Made by a program: the position numbers and the translations under genes. Of a stretch of 64,000 nt of DNA, positions 1 through 11,441 are shown piece by piece. The stretch's first letter is position 1; the number at the start of each line of letters is the position of its first letter. The stretch comes from Ariolimax columbianus (taxonomy: Eukaryota > Mollusca > Gastropoda > Stylommatophora > Arionidae): contig JAVGWX010000013.1 in NCBI GenBank assembly GCA_036924085.1, forward strand, positions 42,477,893-42,541,892, in the 5' to 3' direction. Under the pieces are notes generated by a model. The model searched no databases and had not been told where the DNA came from. It saw nothing but the letters and a program-made list of their open reading frames with translations.

Positions 1-592
1 CTTTTGGTCATGCTATATCTGCAGGCCAGTCGCCATGATGAAGTCTGTAGTCTTCACCAGGTCGGAGCGGCTGCCCCACAGCTTTTGTCACAGCTCTGCA
101 TCCTCTGGCCAGATCCGGCATCTCGATTCCCTATAGATTGGGCATTCCTGTAGAATATGCTCAGAGTTCTGGCCTCTTATTCCACATGGGCACTCATCGG
201 TGTGTGAAATCTTCAGTCGGTACACATGTTCTAGTAGTCTGCAGTGTCTAGTTCTCAGGCGAAATAAGGTAGTTTGTTGATTTCTTTTGAGTTGGTGAAT
301 TGGGTCTGGTGTACTGTCTATGTTCCTGTCTTCTCTCCATTGGTGTGTATACTGATTTCTGAGGATGTTCTTGATTTCTCTGTATTGTACTCGATGACTA
401 AATTGTGCCATTTTGCTGCCATCTTTTGCCAGAGTGTCAGCTCTCTCGTTTCCCGTCATTTCGCATTTGGAGGGTAGCCACTGGAGGGCTATTGTTGAGT
501 ATCCCTGGCGTTTTCCCAGTTCTGATCTGATCTCTGATAACAGTGGTTCGTTGTTTGTTTTTGGTATTATCTCTAATAGTAGCAGGGTCTTA
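1..592 (-). mobile_element. I-like LINE, 3' fragment (RNase H tail)
   Basis: Reading on the minus strand, the segment encodes the end of an RNase H domain followed by the cysteine-containing C-terminal tail typical of I-group and Jockey-like LINE polyproteins. Visible motifs are GNERADTLAKDG (the last RNase H acidic motif), LFRLRTRHCR and DECPCG...EHILQECP. The histidine normally found in the PSHC motif is replaced by lysine (PSKC), which argues for a dead copy. The open part is 88-459; homologous codons continue up to about 592, where the element stops abruptly, so it is 5' truncated. The 3' end lies left of the window but is visible in copy 2. Confidence 0.8.
88..459 (-). pseudogene. RNase H C-terminal remnant of I-like LINE
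   Basis: This 123-codon open stretch is only the C-terminal part of a LINE ORF2-like protein. It contains the final RNase H motif (ERADTLAKDG) and a downstream Cys/His-rich tail (CPCG then EHILQECP). No reverse transcriptase is attached. The methionine used as start is internal to the family protein, so this is a fragment, not a small gene. The same fragment exists at 41,627-41,998. Confidence 0.75.
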
Positions 593-829
593 TAAACAAG
601 TATAAAGACGTTAGGTTAAGTTTCGTTTCACCGGCTTACAGTGTCGTTCGTATGACAATGTGTGATCCATTGTATTTCCCAGGTACGTATGTGTATCGTT
701 ATGTTCAAGTTCTTGCCCCTGCCAACTAATCTTTCAAACTCAGAGGGTTATTTTAACATGCTACTGTGGCTTGTGAAGCTAGGTTGTCTATTCATTCATT
801 GCTATAAACTATACAGGTAAGAGGGATCG
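593..829. other. No recognised feature
   Basis: This short stretch lies between two oppositely oriented LINE fragments. I see no coding similarity, tandem repeat or RNA-like structure. It is present unchanged in copy 2 apart from single-base differences. Confidence 0.5.
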
Positions 830-1416
830 CATCCAGAGGTAATTACAAGAATAGCACAAACAACAGCGACGCTCACTCGGCTGAAACCTATATGGCAAGA
901 CAAGCGGCTTGCCATCGGCATAAAAGTTAGACTAATGCGCTCTCTGGTGATCTCAATATTTATGTATGCCTGCGAGACGTCGACCACTACAGCAGATATC
1001 CAGGGCAGAGTACATGGAATGGAAATGAGGTGCTATAGAAAACACCTAAATGTTACATATAAAGATCGTGTCACGAACGTAGAAATACGACAGAGAGTTG
1101 AAAACGCTTTTAGTCTTTTTGAAGATCTGTTCACAACAATCAAAAGACGAAAGATGGCCTGGTGCGGGCACGTCGCGAGGTCCAACGGAATTACCAACTC
1201 GATACTCTTTGGTTCCGTGCCGGGAATGAGAGGGCGAGAACGTCCAAGGAAGAGGTGGGTGGACAACATCACTGAGTGGTCAAGCCTTCGTCCCGGTGAG
1301 ATACGACAGGCAGCGGCTGACAGAGAAAGATGGCGTGGGATTTTGGGAGTGTCTTCAAGTGTGCTCCAACGACCTGATGGGTTACAGGATGAACTGAACT
1401 GATACAGCAGCAATGA
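830..1416 (+). mobile_element. RTE-like LINE (family B), 3' fragment
   Basis: The plus strand encodes the end of a reverse transcriptase (RLMRSLVISIFMYACET) and the C-terminal domain shared by family B: LNVTYKDRVTNVEIRQRV, RRKMAWCGHVARSNG, RERPRKRWVDNITEW and a final ADRERWRG segment. The frame is open from about 833 to the stop at 1,402. The element ends in a short pentanucleotide-like tail (gaactgaactga), as do other family B copies in the window. It is 5' truncated and lacks endonuclease and the RT active site. In copy 2 (42,369-42,955) one A is lost in the terminal coding part, shifting the last residues. Confidence 0.85.
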
Positions 1417-1802
1417 TTACAAGTAATGCTATCACGGCATGGATCAAGGAACACACTGACTCTAAATAATTTCATGTGATGTCCACAATGGTGGCCGTAT
1501 AGACTTATTCACCTGTCTGATCGTGTGATCACACTCTCAACTCTATCAAATGATGACTCTACCGAAACCTCACTTAGTGTCATTGATGGAAATGTGGGGA
1601 GTACAGGAGTTGGCCACCACACCTGATAAAAAGCTGAGGTCTTGTACATGACTAGTACAAGTCTCAGACACTGCATCATTGACAGCAGTGAGTGCTATTG
1701 GATTACCTTTGCCTCATCTCTCCACAATCATTTACCTTGCATCTTTTTTAACACCTTCATCCATTAGCAGTCATATAACAATGTACATCTCTCTTTCTGT
1801 TC

Positions 1803-1839
<37 letters not shown>

Positions 1840-4440
1840 ATCTCACTTCTTTGGTTTCTTGTTTCTCTGTACTATCAATAAACAAATTTGACTACCAACT
1901 AATGTGTGACAAAAATGAACTGTTGTAATCATATAAGAAATTCCAATGTTCATTGCCCACTGCTAGGAGCAACACAAAATACACAAGGAAGTAAAGCTCA
2001 CGAACAAAAACTAGCCTTGAAAATCTGTCAACCGTAACGGCTATCCCAACAACAAACTATTGGTTATGTCAAGTAAAGAATGTAAAAATACATTGCCAAC
2101 TCGCTGTTCATACTCATGGATGTATCAAATAAAACAAACACTGCAGTCGGGGATGAAGTGGTAGAAACTTTACAATAAGAGAGAGATCTTAGCTTTTGTG
2201 AAATGAGGGTAGCCCTTGCTCGCTGTCTTGACCTAATTACATATTAAAGATAGGCAAATTTAGTTCCATATCAGTAATTACTGTCAAATATGAGGTACTA
2301 GAGACTTCATAGTTCGGATGCACACACGAATCTATACACTGACCAATACGTCCTGATACCGCCTTAAAGACTACTGTCTGGGGTGGGAAAGGGCGAGCCT
2401 TTGTCAATAGAATCCAGAAAGAGAAACCTTAATTCGAACCAAAAACGTCAGCTTTTGTTAGAACCACTTCTTGTCCCTATGTCAAATTTTTTCTAACAGT
2501 AAATCAGGTTCTCAGTTACAGCTGGGTTGGCTGGAACATGTTGCAACCGGAGAGTAAACCGTGTACCTCAGCTAGAGAAGCAACCACTCTAACAACGTTA
2601 CATACAACGTTCTATACTGTGGTCTTATAATGCATTCCTTACAATGTTTCCATGGAATTTTCACTTTTTCTTCTGCATATCTCATGAAATAATTGTTCCT
2701 TTGTGACAGAATGTTCAAAGATCTGCAAGTCAATAATGTTAGGACTGACCTTATTCTGACACTAACAAGGATATTGTATTAATATTACAACATAGCATAT
2801 ATTACAACATACCGAGTGATCTGCCGGGGTATTTGTATATGATACGGACACGGCCACTGCCTCACTGAAAGCATGTCGTAAGAAGCGACTAACTGTGTGA
2901 CATGGCATAACACCGGCCATGGTTAGATGGTTTGTTTAGAGCACTATGTATAGCGCATAACAGGCTGCGGCGCTACTTTGCTATAGTCGATGGACTCGCA
3001 CATCGCTTAACCACCCTCCGTAAGCGCTTGTCCCAAAGTAGCACTGCTAAGAAGGAAACCCTCATACTGGAGCTGGGATCTGTACGGGGGCATCTGCTCC
3101 TGTAGAAGAATGTCGACGAAGAACTATGCAAGGGATGAAATCCATAAAATGTAAAAATAAGTCATATTTAGAGTTATCCCATCATAAAAAATTCGCGTGA
3201 GAGATTCTGGCTTGGGCGTCTCCCCTCTTTATCCAGGTACAACCTAGAACGAGTGAGCTATGGCCCTACACCAGAACCACATGGACGTGTACATTGGCAT
3301 CTGTACACTGAAGGCGATAGGTGTTAATTATCCACCCGACCAAATTTCTCACGCTTGCTGTCGTCCTCGTGCACGACATATGGGGAGGAACAGCTCGCGA
3401 CCCCAGGCGCTCGCCTCGCGGCGATTGTGACAGCAAAGCCGTGCTTATCACAAGAGCTGAACCTTGAACCTTGACCGGCGTCGAAGTCATGGAGCGAACT
3501 AGACAAGTAACTGGCAGAAGACAACACTGGCTGCTCCTGTAGCTGTTAATAGTAATGTTACAGTTAACATATATGCTGATGCCTGTTTGAACTAGCTCTG
3601 TTGTGGTAACAACGTCTTGCATATTGTTTTTAAAATGTTTCTAATAATATACATAAAATGCAACTAAATGTTATAAATTACCCAGGAGTAGAGTTTGTCT
3701 AGAATGCTGCATTAAACACACACAAACTATTAGAATGGTTTGCTTATTTGCGTGTAATTATTAAATTATGTATATTATTGTGATGCATTTATTACTTCCC
3801 TTTCTTTTGAATATATAACCATTGTGACGAAGTAAACATTGTCCATGTAAATACAGTTCACTACTAGGCGTGAAACTATTATCTAGCTAACCGAAGATTC
3901 TGTGCTGAGAGTTGGGTATGGTTAAGCGTGCTTATATTGCGTGTGTGCTACTTCATAAATGGTTCAGCGTTGGATATAATTAGTATATGTAAGCAAAGGT
4001 ATGTAAACTTTCTTGTTATACATTTCTCGAAGATTGTTAAGGTCACTGTGCATATCCAAAATTTAAACTGTACTTGTTCAAAAACAGCACACCCATTACT
4101 ATCATTATAATAACAACAGTGATATAGAATCGTGCATGTTCACAGCTGGCTGAATAAATGTAAATGTAATATTCAAAATATGTCATTTGAAATACGTAAA
4201 AATCAAACTGAATCTTATTCCAGTGTGTGAATTTTCATTGTTAATTTTTTAGTTTGCAACATGCATAAGTTGGCATGTTCAAGAATGTAAACAAACAGCT
4301 GCTAAAGTACACATTCATGCTGTCATGTGTATTGATGAAATTGCATGTTGTACACATTTGGTATATCCGAATAATGGCGCTATTAACAGACACAAAAAGG
4401 CAAATGCCTGGTAGTAATATATACCTTATTATATCAGACA
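1417..4440. other. Long stretch without recognised genes
   Basis: Nothing protein-like or RNA-like is convincing here. It contains a (TC)n run at 1,807-1,834, and a duplicated AT-rich motif near 2,790 that has one extra 17-bp unit in copy 2. There is also a relatively GC-rich patch at about 3,340-3,500. The longest open frame (3,266-3,622, minus) has no domain I recognise. It may hold ancient repeat sequence or a non-coding part of a host locus, but I cannot support either. Confidence 0.55.
1807..1834. repeat. (TC)n microsatellite
   Basis: Fourteen TC dinucleotides in copy 1. The equivalent in copy 2 (43,345-43,356) has only six, so the locus is length-variable between copies. Confidence 0.95.
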
Positions 4441-4740
4441 TATATTTGCACATATGGTCGGCACTACATCTTGTGCTGAATACATTTCGAGGCAGAAAAT
4501 AAATTGGTTTGGTCATCTCATGAGAATGCACCCTCATCATCTTCCACTTGTGGCTTACATTGCTGGTAGATCTGGCTACAGGGTAAGGGGATAGCCGCGA
4601 GGTAGGTGGATAGATAACATTACAGTGATTGTGCAATGACAAGGGCTCATTATGACCGACGCAAAGCACTTAGCGCAGGATAAACGACTTAAGCGCCTCA
4701 CAACGCTAAACGGCACAAGTGGAAAGAAAACTAACTAGCT
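4441..4740 (+). mobile_element. RTE-like LINE (family A), 3' end
   Basis: The plus strand encodes YISRQKINWFGHLMRMHP followed by a RSGYRVRG...RGRWIDNIT segment, the C-terminal part of a LINE reverse transcriptase protein. Stops interrupt it after RVRG and before the end. The same family is present in opposite orientation at 8,946-9,540, where the matching segment reads YTSRQKISWFGHLMRMHP. The element finishes with an (ACTA)-type tail near 4,720-4,740. It is a short, 5'-truncated, dead fragment. Confidence 0.75.
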
Positions 4741-4764
4741 AATTTGCACATGCACATATTTCTT

Positions 4765-4785
4765 TGTGTGTGTGTGTGTGTGTGT
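4765..4785. repeat. (TG)n microsatellite
   Basis: About ten TG units directly downstream of a LINE tail. The copy 2 equivalent is slightly shorter. Confidence 0.9.
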
Positions 4786-5433
4786 AAGCTCTACATTATA
4801 GATGAATTTAATAAACATTATGACACATTTTACATACTGTTCCTGGAGGTTTAAAAAAAAATGCAGCTTTAGAATTGCTTGTAGAACCACTTTGTTTGGT
4901 TTTGTTGTTGATGCAACAATTTAGCTACTTCAAACTCAGTAGGAGGTTGGTTTATTTTTAAATGTTGGAATGACCAAACCTAAGGCTTTGAGAGTCTTCA
5001 ATGCTATTGAGGTTAACATGTTCACAGCCTGATAATATGCAGGAACTTAAAGACTGGTGTTGATGTGTTAACTTGTGGATAGTAAGATTCTATGTAGTAG
5101 ACATTAAAACTTGGTGTCAGTCTGCTAACATGTGGATAGTAAGATACTATCTAGTAGATTAAAACTTGGTGTCAGTCTGCTAACATGTGGATAGTAAGAT
5201 AATATGTAGTAGATTAAAACTTGGTATCCGTCTGCTAACATGTGGATAGTAATATACTATGTAGTAGATTAAAACTTGGTGTCAGTCTGCTAACATGGGG
5301 ATAGTAAGATAATATGTAGACTCTTAAAATGTAGTTCTGGGCTGTTGACGTGTGGTTAAAGTGATCATATGTAGGACATTAACGCTCAATTTTGGTCGAC
5401 TAACATGTTTAAAATCTTCTTTCTACTTTGCTT

Positions 5434-5800
5434 TTAGGATCCTTTGGTCATGTTATATCTACAGACCAGTTGTCATGATGATGTATGTAGTCTTCACCAG
5501 ATCAGAGTTGCTGCACAGCAACTATTGCCTCAGCTCCGCACTCTCTGATTGCGTCTGACATCTCACTTCACTACAAACGAAGTATTCCTGTAGAATATTT
5601 TCAGAATTATGTTCCTCTGTTCCACATGGGCACTCATCAGTGTATGAGATCTTGATTCAGTATAGATTTTCTAGTATTCTTCAGTGTCCAGTTTTCAAGT
5701 GAAATAAGGTAATTTGTTGGTTTCTTTTGAGATAGTAAATTCTCTCCATTGGTGTATTTAATGATATCTGCTGATGTTTTGATGTCTCTATGTCAGTAGT
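5434..5800 (-). mobile_element. I-like LINE 3' fragment inside the minisatellite
   Basis: This is a diverged relative of the element at the window start. The minus strand retains LKRNQQITLFHLKTGH, matching LKRNQQTTLFRLRTRH there, and the sequence around gatcctttggtcatg aligns with the first bases of the window. Many stops are present. It is inserted in the 55-bp minisatellite, whose units resume on both sides. Confidence 0.7.
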
Positions 5801-7186
5801 AAGATAGTATGTAGCACAGTTAAGCTCGGTATCAATCTGTTTACATGTAGATAGTAAGTTAAATGTGAGATTTACTTTGCAGGGCTGGTCAGCTAACATG
5901 TAGAAAGTAAAATAAAATGTAGGACATCAATGTCCAACATCGGTTTCTTAACATGAGGGTAGTAACATATTTTATGTAAGACATTAAAGATTGGTGTCCA
6001 TCTGTTAACATGTAGATCTTAAGATACTATGTACCACACTAAATCTGGGCATCGATCTATTAAAACATGGATAGTAAGAGATTATATAGGACATTCAAGT
6101 CGACATACAGCTGTTAATATGTGGATAGCAAGATATTATTTAGCACAGCTAAGTTCGATGGTGATCTGTTAAACTATGGATACTAAGATAAAATGTTGAA
6201 TATTACTTCTTAGGGAAGGTCTACTAACATGTGAATCATGAAATACTCTACAGTATATTAATGCTTGGGTTCCATCTGTTGACATGTAGATAGTTAGCTA
6301 CTATGTAGAACATTAAATTGTGGCATCAGTATGTTAACGTGTAGATAGAAAGATGCTATTTAAGACATTATAGCTTGATGTTGGTCTACTATCATGGATA
6401 TTTAGAAAATATGTAGGACGTGAAAGCTTGCTGTGCCAATAAGTGGATAGTACAATATAATCTAGGAAAATCAAGCTTTCTGTCAGTCTGTTAAGCTGTG
6501 GATAGTAAGATATTATGTAGGACAGTAAAGCTTGGTGCCGGACTGTTGACATGGGGACAGCAAATAGCGTGTAGGACATTAAATGTACTGTTGTCCTGTC
6601 AACATGCGGATAGTTAGACACTATTTTTTACTCTAGAGCTTGTTGACAGTCTGTTAACATGTCGATTGAAAGATAATACGCATGACTAACACTCAGTGTT
6701 CTGCTGGCAAGTGGATTCTAAGATAAAATGTAGGACATCAAAGCTCGGTAAAGGTCTGCTGTGGGATCTTAGTGTGGGACATTAATTAACAGGGTCTGTT
6801 AATATGTGGATAGTAAGATACTATCTGAGACAGTAAAGCTCATTGTCAGTGTACATCTTTTGTCATGCAAATATTAAGATAATATATAGACCATTAAAGC
6901 TCAGTGCCTTTCTCTTTACATGTAGAAAGTAAGATACTATTTTTATCAGTAAGGATCAGTGTAGGTCTGTTAATATGTTGATAGAAAAAAACTATTTATT
7001 ACATGAAAGCTCATTGTTGGTCTGTTAACATGGGGACAGCAGGAAACTGTTTAGGACATTCATTGTCAGTGTCTGTCTGTTAATATGTTGAAGGCAAGAT
7101 ATTATATAAAACATAAAATACATGATATGCAGGACAGTAGAGCTCACATTTAGTCTGCTAACATGTGAAAAGGAAGATAATATATA

Positions 7187-7440
7187 GGACCTTAAAGCTG
7201 GGGGTTGACTTACATCTTTTGTCCCGCTGATACTGATACTATATGGGACCTTAAAGCTCGGGGTTGGCTTACATCTTTTGTCATGCTGATACTGATACTA
7301 TATAGGACCTTAAAGCTCGGTGTTGGCTTACATCTTTTGTCACGCTGATACTAAGATACTATATAGAACCTTAAAGTTCGGTGTTGGCTTACATCTTTTG
7401 TCATGATGATACTAAGATACTATATAGGACCTTAAAGCTC
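7187..7440 (+). repeat. 59-61-bp sub-array of the minisatellite
   Basis: Four near-identical units starting at ggaccttaaagctcggtg, followed by ttggcttacatcttttgtca and a double gatact motif. Spacing is 59, 61 and 61 bp. It shares the ttaaagctcggtg segment with the main 55-bp unit but carries a different middle part. Confidence 0.85.
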
Positions 7441-7519
7441 TGAGTGAATCTGTTAACATGGTGACTGTAAGATACTATGGGGACACTAATGTTCATGAAT
7501 GGCCGTAACTTAACTGCAT

Positions 7520-7790
7520 TGTACTGGTTTAGAAGGCTCTTCAGAGTCTATATACAACCAGTTTATTTCTATTTGTGAATGCATTAACTGACTCTACTTC
7601 TACTACATCCTGCGGCAATGCATTCCAAGAATTAACCTCTCTCTTACTTAAAAACATATTTCCTAATATCTAATATGGACCTATCTTTAAACAATTTGTA
7701 ACTGTGCTCTCTTGTTCTTGTAGTCGGCCGTGCTTTGAAAAACTTGGTATAGTCTAATTTATCTTTTTCATTAATTAATTATAAAAGATC
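7520..7790 (-). mobile_element. CR1-like LINE, 3' terminal fragment
   Basis: The minus strand encodes a segment resembling KREVNSWNALPQDVVEVESV and then NAFTNRNK, the conserved end of CR1/L2-type reverse transcriptases. A related plus-strand copy at 40,835-41,465 has VVNAWNALPREEVVEAG at the same place. It contains a stop and no active-site region. It sits between satellite DNA and the tRNA-derived SINE. Confidence 0.7.
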
Positions 7791-7859
7791 CCGTCAAGCT
7801 ATGCGGCGCATAGGAAATATTGTATTAGGCCCATATTATTCTGTAACCACCAGCATATA

Positions 7860-8044
7860 GTGGATGATGTGGTCAGCATCACACGAACCGCCTTTACGTC
7901 CCAGATTTTTCTGGTACCCAATTTCTGTGGCTGGGTCGACCATAGGGGCCGGTTTGTGATTAGAGAAAAAACAAAATGAATTTATACACTTGTATTAAGT
8001 CACCAGTCTGTTAACACGTGGTCGCTAAGATACTGCGTAGGAGA
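7860..8044. other. Unassigned, partly satellite-like
   Basis: Between the CR1-like fragment and the SINE. One satellite-like motif (gtctgttaacacgtgg) appears near 8,010; otherwise I recognise nothing. Confidence 0.4.
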
Positions 8045-8301
8045 GTTTGTTTGTTTGCTTTTTTGGCGTTCACTTTATTTCTCTATACCCCAAGGTGGTG
8101 TGCGTTGCACTTTGTTTTTATTTTGTGCCTGTTGGCCCAGTGCATCCAACTTTGGCATGCATTTTATCTTACGGTCTGCTTCCTCCTGCATTTTCTAAGA
8201 GTTTGCTTCACCAGGGTAACGGCCAGTGCTGTGATGGGGATCGAACCCAACACCTTCGGAATGTGAGCCGTGTCATTTAACCACTAGCTCTCGCCATCCC
8301 C
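8045..8301 (-). mobile_element. tRNA-derived SINE
   Basis: On the minus strand the head has an internal RNA polymerase III promoter. The B box is a perfect GGTTCGATCCC (complement of 8,237-8,247), and an A-box-like stretch around GCTAGTGGTTAAATG lies about 40 bases upstream of it. The body ends in an (AAAC)n-type tail at the left edge (8,045-8,064). A related SINE lies on the plus strand at 38,125-38,365 and shares both the head and the body. The same insertion is present in copy 2 at 49,581-49,837, so it predates the duplication or haplotype split. Confidence 0.85.
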
Positions 8302-8427
8302 ACTTGGGATCGTAAAATCTTCATCAGTCTAGATTTGTTGAAATGTGGATACAAAGAAACGGCAGAACAACAAAGATTGGTGTCAGTCTATGAACATGTG
8401 CATATAAAGTTTGTAGGTGTGACCATT

Positions 8428-8880
8428 ATATCATCGTGCTGGTCTGTTAACATGGGGATAGATAACATTATATCTTGGTGCTGGTCTGTTAACATGGGGA
8501 CAGATGACATTATATCTGGTTGCTGGTCTGTTAACATGGGGATAGATAACATTATATCTTGGTGCTGGTCTGTTAACATGGGGACAGATGACATTATATC
8601 TTGGTGCTGGTCTGTTAACATGGAGACAGATGACATTATATCTGGTTGCTGGTCTGTTAACATGGGGACAGATGACATTATATCTTGGTGCTGGTCTGTT
8701 AACATGGGGACAGATGACGTTATGTCTTGGTGCTGGTCTGTTAACATGGGAACATATGACATTATATATTGGTGCTGGTCTGTTAACATGAGGACAGATG
8801 ACATTATATCTCGGTGCTGGTCTGTTAACATGGGGACAGATGACATTATATCCCGGTGCTTGTCTGTTAAAATAGGGGAC
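8428..8880 (+). repeat. 42-bp minisatellite sub-array
   Basis: Ten full units of a 42-bp repeat (ggtctgttaacatggggaca then gatgacattatatcttggtgct) plus a degenerate end unit. Because 42 is divisible by three and the unit lacks stops, long open frames appear on both strands here; they encode a 14-residue repeat and are not evidence of a gene. The unit shares ctgttaacatg with the surrounding 55-bp array. Confidence 0.95.
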
Positions 8881-8945
8881 AGTTAGACACTTTGTAGGAC
8901 GTTAAAGCTCGGTATCAGTCTCTTTACATATGGAAAGAAGAGTAC

Positions 8946-9540
8946 TATGCTAGTTAGTTAGTTTAGTCAGTTTTTTTCCACATATGTCGTTGAACGTTAT
9001 GGGATTCTTAATTCGTCTATCCGCCCCAAGTGCGTTGTGTCGGTCAATGTGAGCCCGTGTCGCTGCACAATCACTCTATCATCTATCCACCTACCTCACA
9101 GCCGCCCCCTTGTACTATAGCCAGATCTGCCAGCACTGTAAGCCATCAGTGGAATCTGATGAGGGTGCATTCTCATGAGATGACCAAACCAACTTATTTT
9201 CTGCCTAGAAGTGTAAACGGCACAAGACGTAGTGCCGACCATACTACGAATGTCGTTTATCCGCATTTCGTCTTTCTTGATAACACTGATGACCTTCCAT
9301 TCACAATTGGAAATTCTGCTTCCACATGCCCTAGACAGAGACCATGTTTCACACTGGTAGCTCAGAGTCTGCATAAATATACTGTTTGTCAGTTGTTCCT
9401 TTTTTGCCAAACTAATGCTCGTGTGCCTAAACCGTGGTGACAGCCGATAAGTTACCGCAGATTCTTTATGACACCTAGTCCCAATTTCCTTGTTGATCTT
9501 GCCGTCTGTGGAAAATATACTGCCCACATACTTGAACTCA
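8946..9540 (-). mobile_element. RTE-like LINE (family A), 3' part
   Basis: The minus strand encodes the end of a reverse transcriptase and its C-terminal domain. Segments include MGSIFSTDGKINKEIGTRC (equivalent to the FxYLGS region), YQCETWSLS and RQKISWFGHLMRM. The open part is 9,096-9,527. The 3' end carries an (ACTA)-type tail, seen as ctagttagttagttt at 8,950-8,965, followed inward by an untranslated segment. It lacks the catalytic RT motifs and is 5' truncated at the satellite boundary near 9,540. Confidence 0.8.
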
Positions 9541-9548
9541 TTGAAATA

Positions 9549-9558
9549 CTATGTTGGA
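9549..9558. other. Empty target site of the copy-2 LINE insertion
   Basis: The decamer ctatgttgga occurs once here in uninterrupted satellite sequence. In copy 2 the same decamer flanks both ends of a 2.8-kb LINE (51,087-51,096 and 53,903-53,912). This is the pre-insertion allele or paralogue. Confidence 0.9.
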
Positions 9559-9639
9559 TATGAAATCTCAGAGTTAGTCTGTTAACATGTGGATAGTAAA
9601 TATTATGTAGGATATTAAATCTCAGTGTTGATCTGTTAA

Positions 9640-10130
9640 CATCATCATCATCAGTCCCATAACCTAGAAGGTCATTGAGGCACCGTTATTGCAGTTTGTA
9701 GTACCAGCTCTCACCATGCAACAACAGTGTGTCTTGGGCTGCTACAAACCTGAGGGAGCCCATTTCTCTCCAGGTGGCAGTTCATTATAGTTGTGTCTAA
9801 ATTTCATACAACAGAGCTGACACTGTCTTCAGCTAGGGCGAAGGGCGCCAATCACGTCGTTCAGCCATGTAAACTAGACCATGAAATATGACACATGTTT
9901 AAGCGTAGTGCTATTCATATAGCCGATGTCCAATTCCAGGAAGAAAATACAAAGCGATCAAATTAACCAGTCCAAATGGAAAACAACAACACATTTCCTA
10001 GAACACAAGCGTAAGTCGTCAACCAGTGTGAATTCCTGGCAAATCCATGGTCTGGCGGCATCTGTAATGAACTAAAACAGAAGAGCAATGTAGAACCATA
10101 GCCAATTATAGTGCCATCTTTGCTGCTCTC
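9640..10130 (-). mobile_element. Unclassified insert with (GAT)n tail in satellite
   Basis: About 490 bp of non-satellite sequence interrupts the 55-bp array, which resumes at cttggatagtagatactatg. Its left edge is catcatcatcatcag; on the minus strand that is a (GAT)n tail after a GGGACTGAT end, as expected for a retrotransposon 3' end. No protein similarity is visible in the body. It is present in both large copies (copy 2 at 53,994-54,490). Confidence 0.5.
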
Positions 10131-10836
10131 AACACTTGGATAGTAGATACTATGTAGGATATTAAATCTCAGAGTTAGTCTGTTAACATGGTGATAGTAA
10201 ATACTATGTTGGATATTAAATCCCAGTGTTGGATCAAATCTGTTGACATACAGATACTATGATGATGCTATGTAGGACAATAAAGATAGATGTTAGTCTG
10301 CTAACATGGATACAGTAAAATGCTATGTAGGACAATAAAGATAGATGTCAGTCTGCTAACATGGATACAGTAATATGCTATGTAGAACAATAAAAATAGG
10401 TGTCAGTCTGTTAACATGGATACAGTAAAATGCTATGTAGGACATAAAAGCTCGGTAAGGTCTGTTAATATGATGTTAATATGTTGCCTGGTGGAAAGTA
10501 AGATTCTATGTAGGATATTACAGGTTATTGTCAGTCTTTTTATATGCAAAATGTAAGATTCTATTTTTACCAGTAAGTCTCTGTGTAGGTCTTATAAACA
10601 TGTGTATAGTATATTACTTAGGATATTAAAGATTGTTGTCAGTCTGTTACCATATAGGCATCAAGATAACATGAGTTCACTAACAAACGGTGTCACTCTG
10701 TTATAAATGTGGAAAGTAAGATATTATATAGGACATTCAAATTCAACATTGGTCTGTTAGAAATTTGGATAGTAAGATATTATGTAGGACATTCAAATTC
10801 AACATTGGTCTGTTAGAAATTTGGATAGTAAGATAT

Positions 10837-11078
10837 TATGACCATGTCTCAAGGACAAAGGGACTTGCAGATACCATACTACAGGGCACAGTAAAGAGGA
10901 AGCGAAGACGAGAATGTCCGAGAAATTTATGGGAAGATAACATCTATGAATAGACTAGCCTACGACTCATGGAGGCACAAAAAGCAACCACAGACAGAGA
11001 GGGATGGCGATGGATTGTGGAGGTGTCAGCAGGAGTGCCCCAACAATCTCAAGAGATCACAGGATGAACTGAACTGAG
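10837..11078 (+). mobile_element. RTE-like LINE (family B), 3' terminal fragment
   Basis: Encodes YYDHVSRTKGLADTILQGTV, then the basic RRECPRNLWEDNIYE segment, a stop, and a TTDREGWRW segment, matching the C-terminal end of family B. The 3' end is again gaactgaactga. Only the last ~80 codons remain. Confidence 0.75.
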
Positions 11079-11202
11079 CGGAGACACTATGCAGGACAGT
11101 AAAGATCGATGTTGATCTGTTAAAATATGAATCGAAAGATTGAAAATGTTTAACAATATTTCTCAAGGTAGGTCTACTAACATGTGGATAATAAAGTACT
11201 AT

Positions 11203-11315
11203 TAGGTCAGGTCATACCGTAACCGGTGAGGTAGATGGGGCACACATGAAGACTTCCTCGCAACCCTACGCCACACTTCTCTGTCAGCGGCTGCTGCCTG
11301 TGCTTCCTTCTTTTG
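11203..11315 (-). mobile_element. RTE-like LINE (family B), very short 3' end
   Basis: The complement of this segment matches the final ~110 bases of family B elements (compare 26,127-26,345), ending in a gacct-type tail. It starts at aggtcaggtcataccgtaac and runs to the ADRE-equivalent codons. It is inserted in the satellite. Confidence 0.7.
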
Positions 11316-11441
11316 ACAGTTGCCAAGAGCTCTTCAAAAAGCCTTATACAGAATATTAATGCTCAGGTTCCGTCTGTTAACATGTGGATAATAAGATAAT
11401 AGGTAGGAAAGTAAAGTTCAGTTTTGGTATACATCTTAGGA

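Noticed and set aside
3266..3622. 118-codon minus-strand frame in the feature-poor stretch
   Set aside because: No recognisable motif and no supporting context. Its preservation in copy 2 means little because the copies are nearly identical everywhere.
8335..8886. A 183-residue repetitive protein on the plus strand and a 152-residue one on the minus strand
   Set aside because: They arise from a 42-bp tandem repeat whose length is a multiple of three, so stops are absent in several frames on both strands. Unit gain and loss between the two large copies is not coding-constrained.
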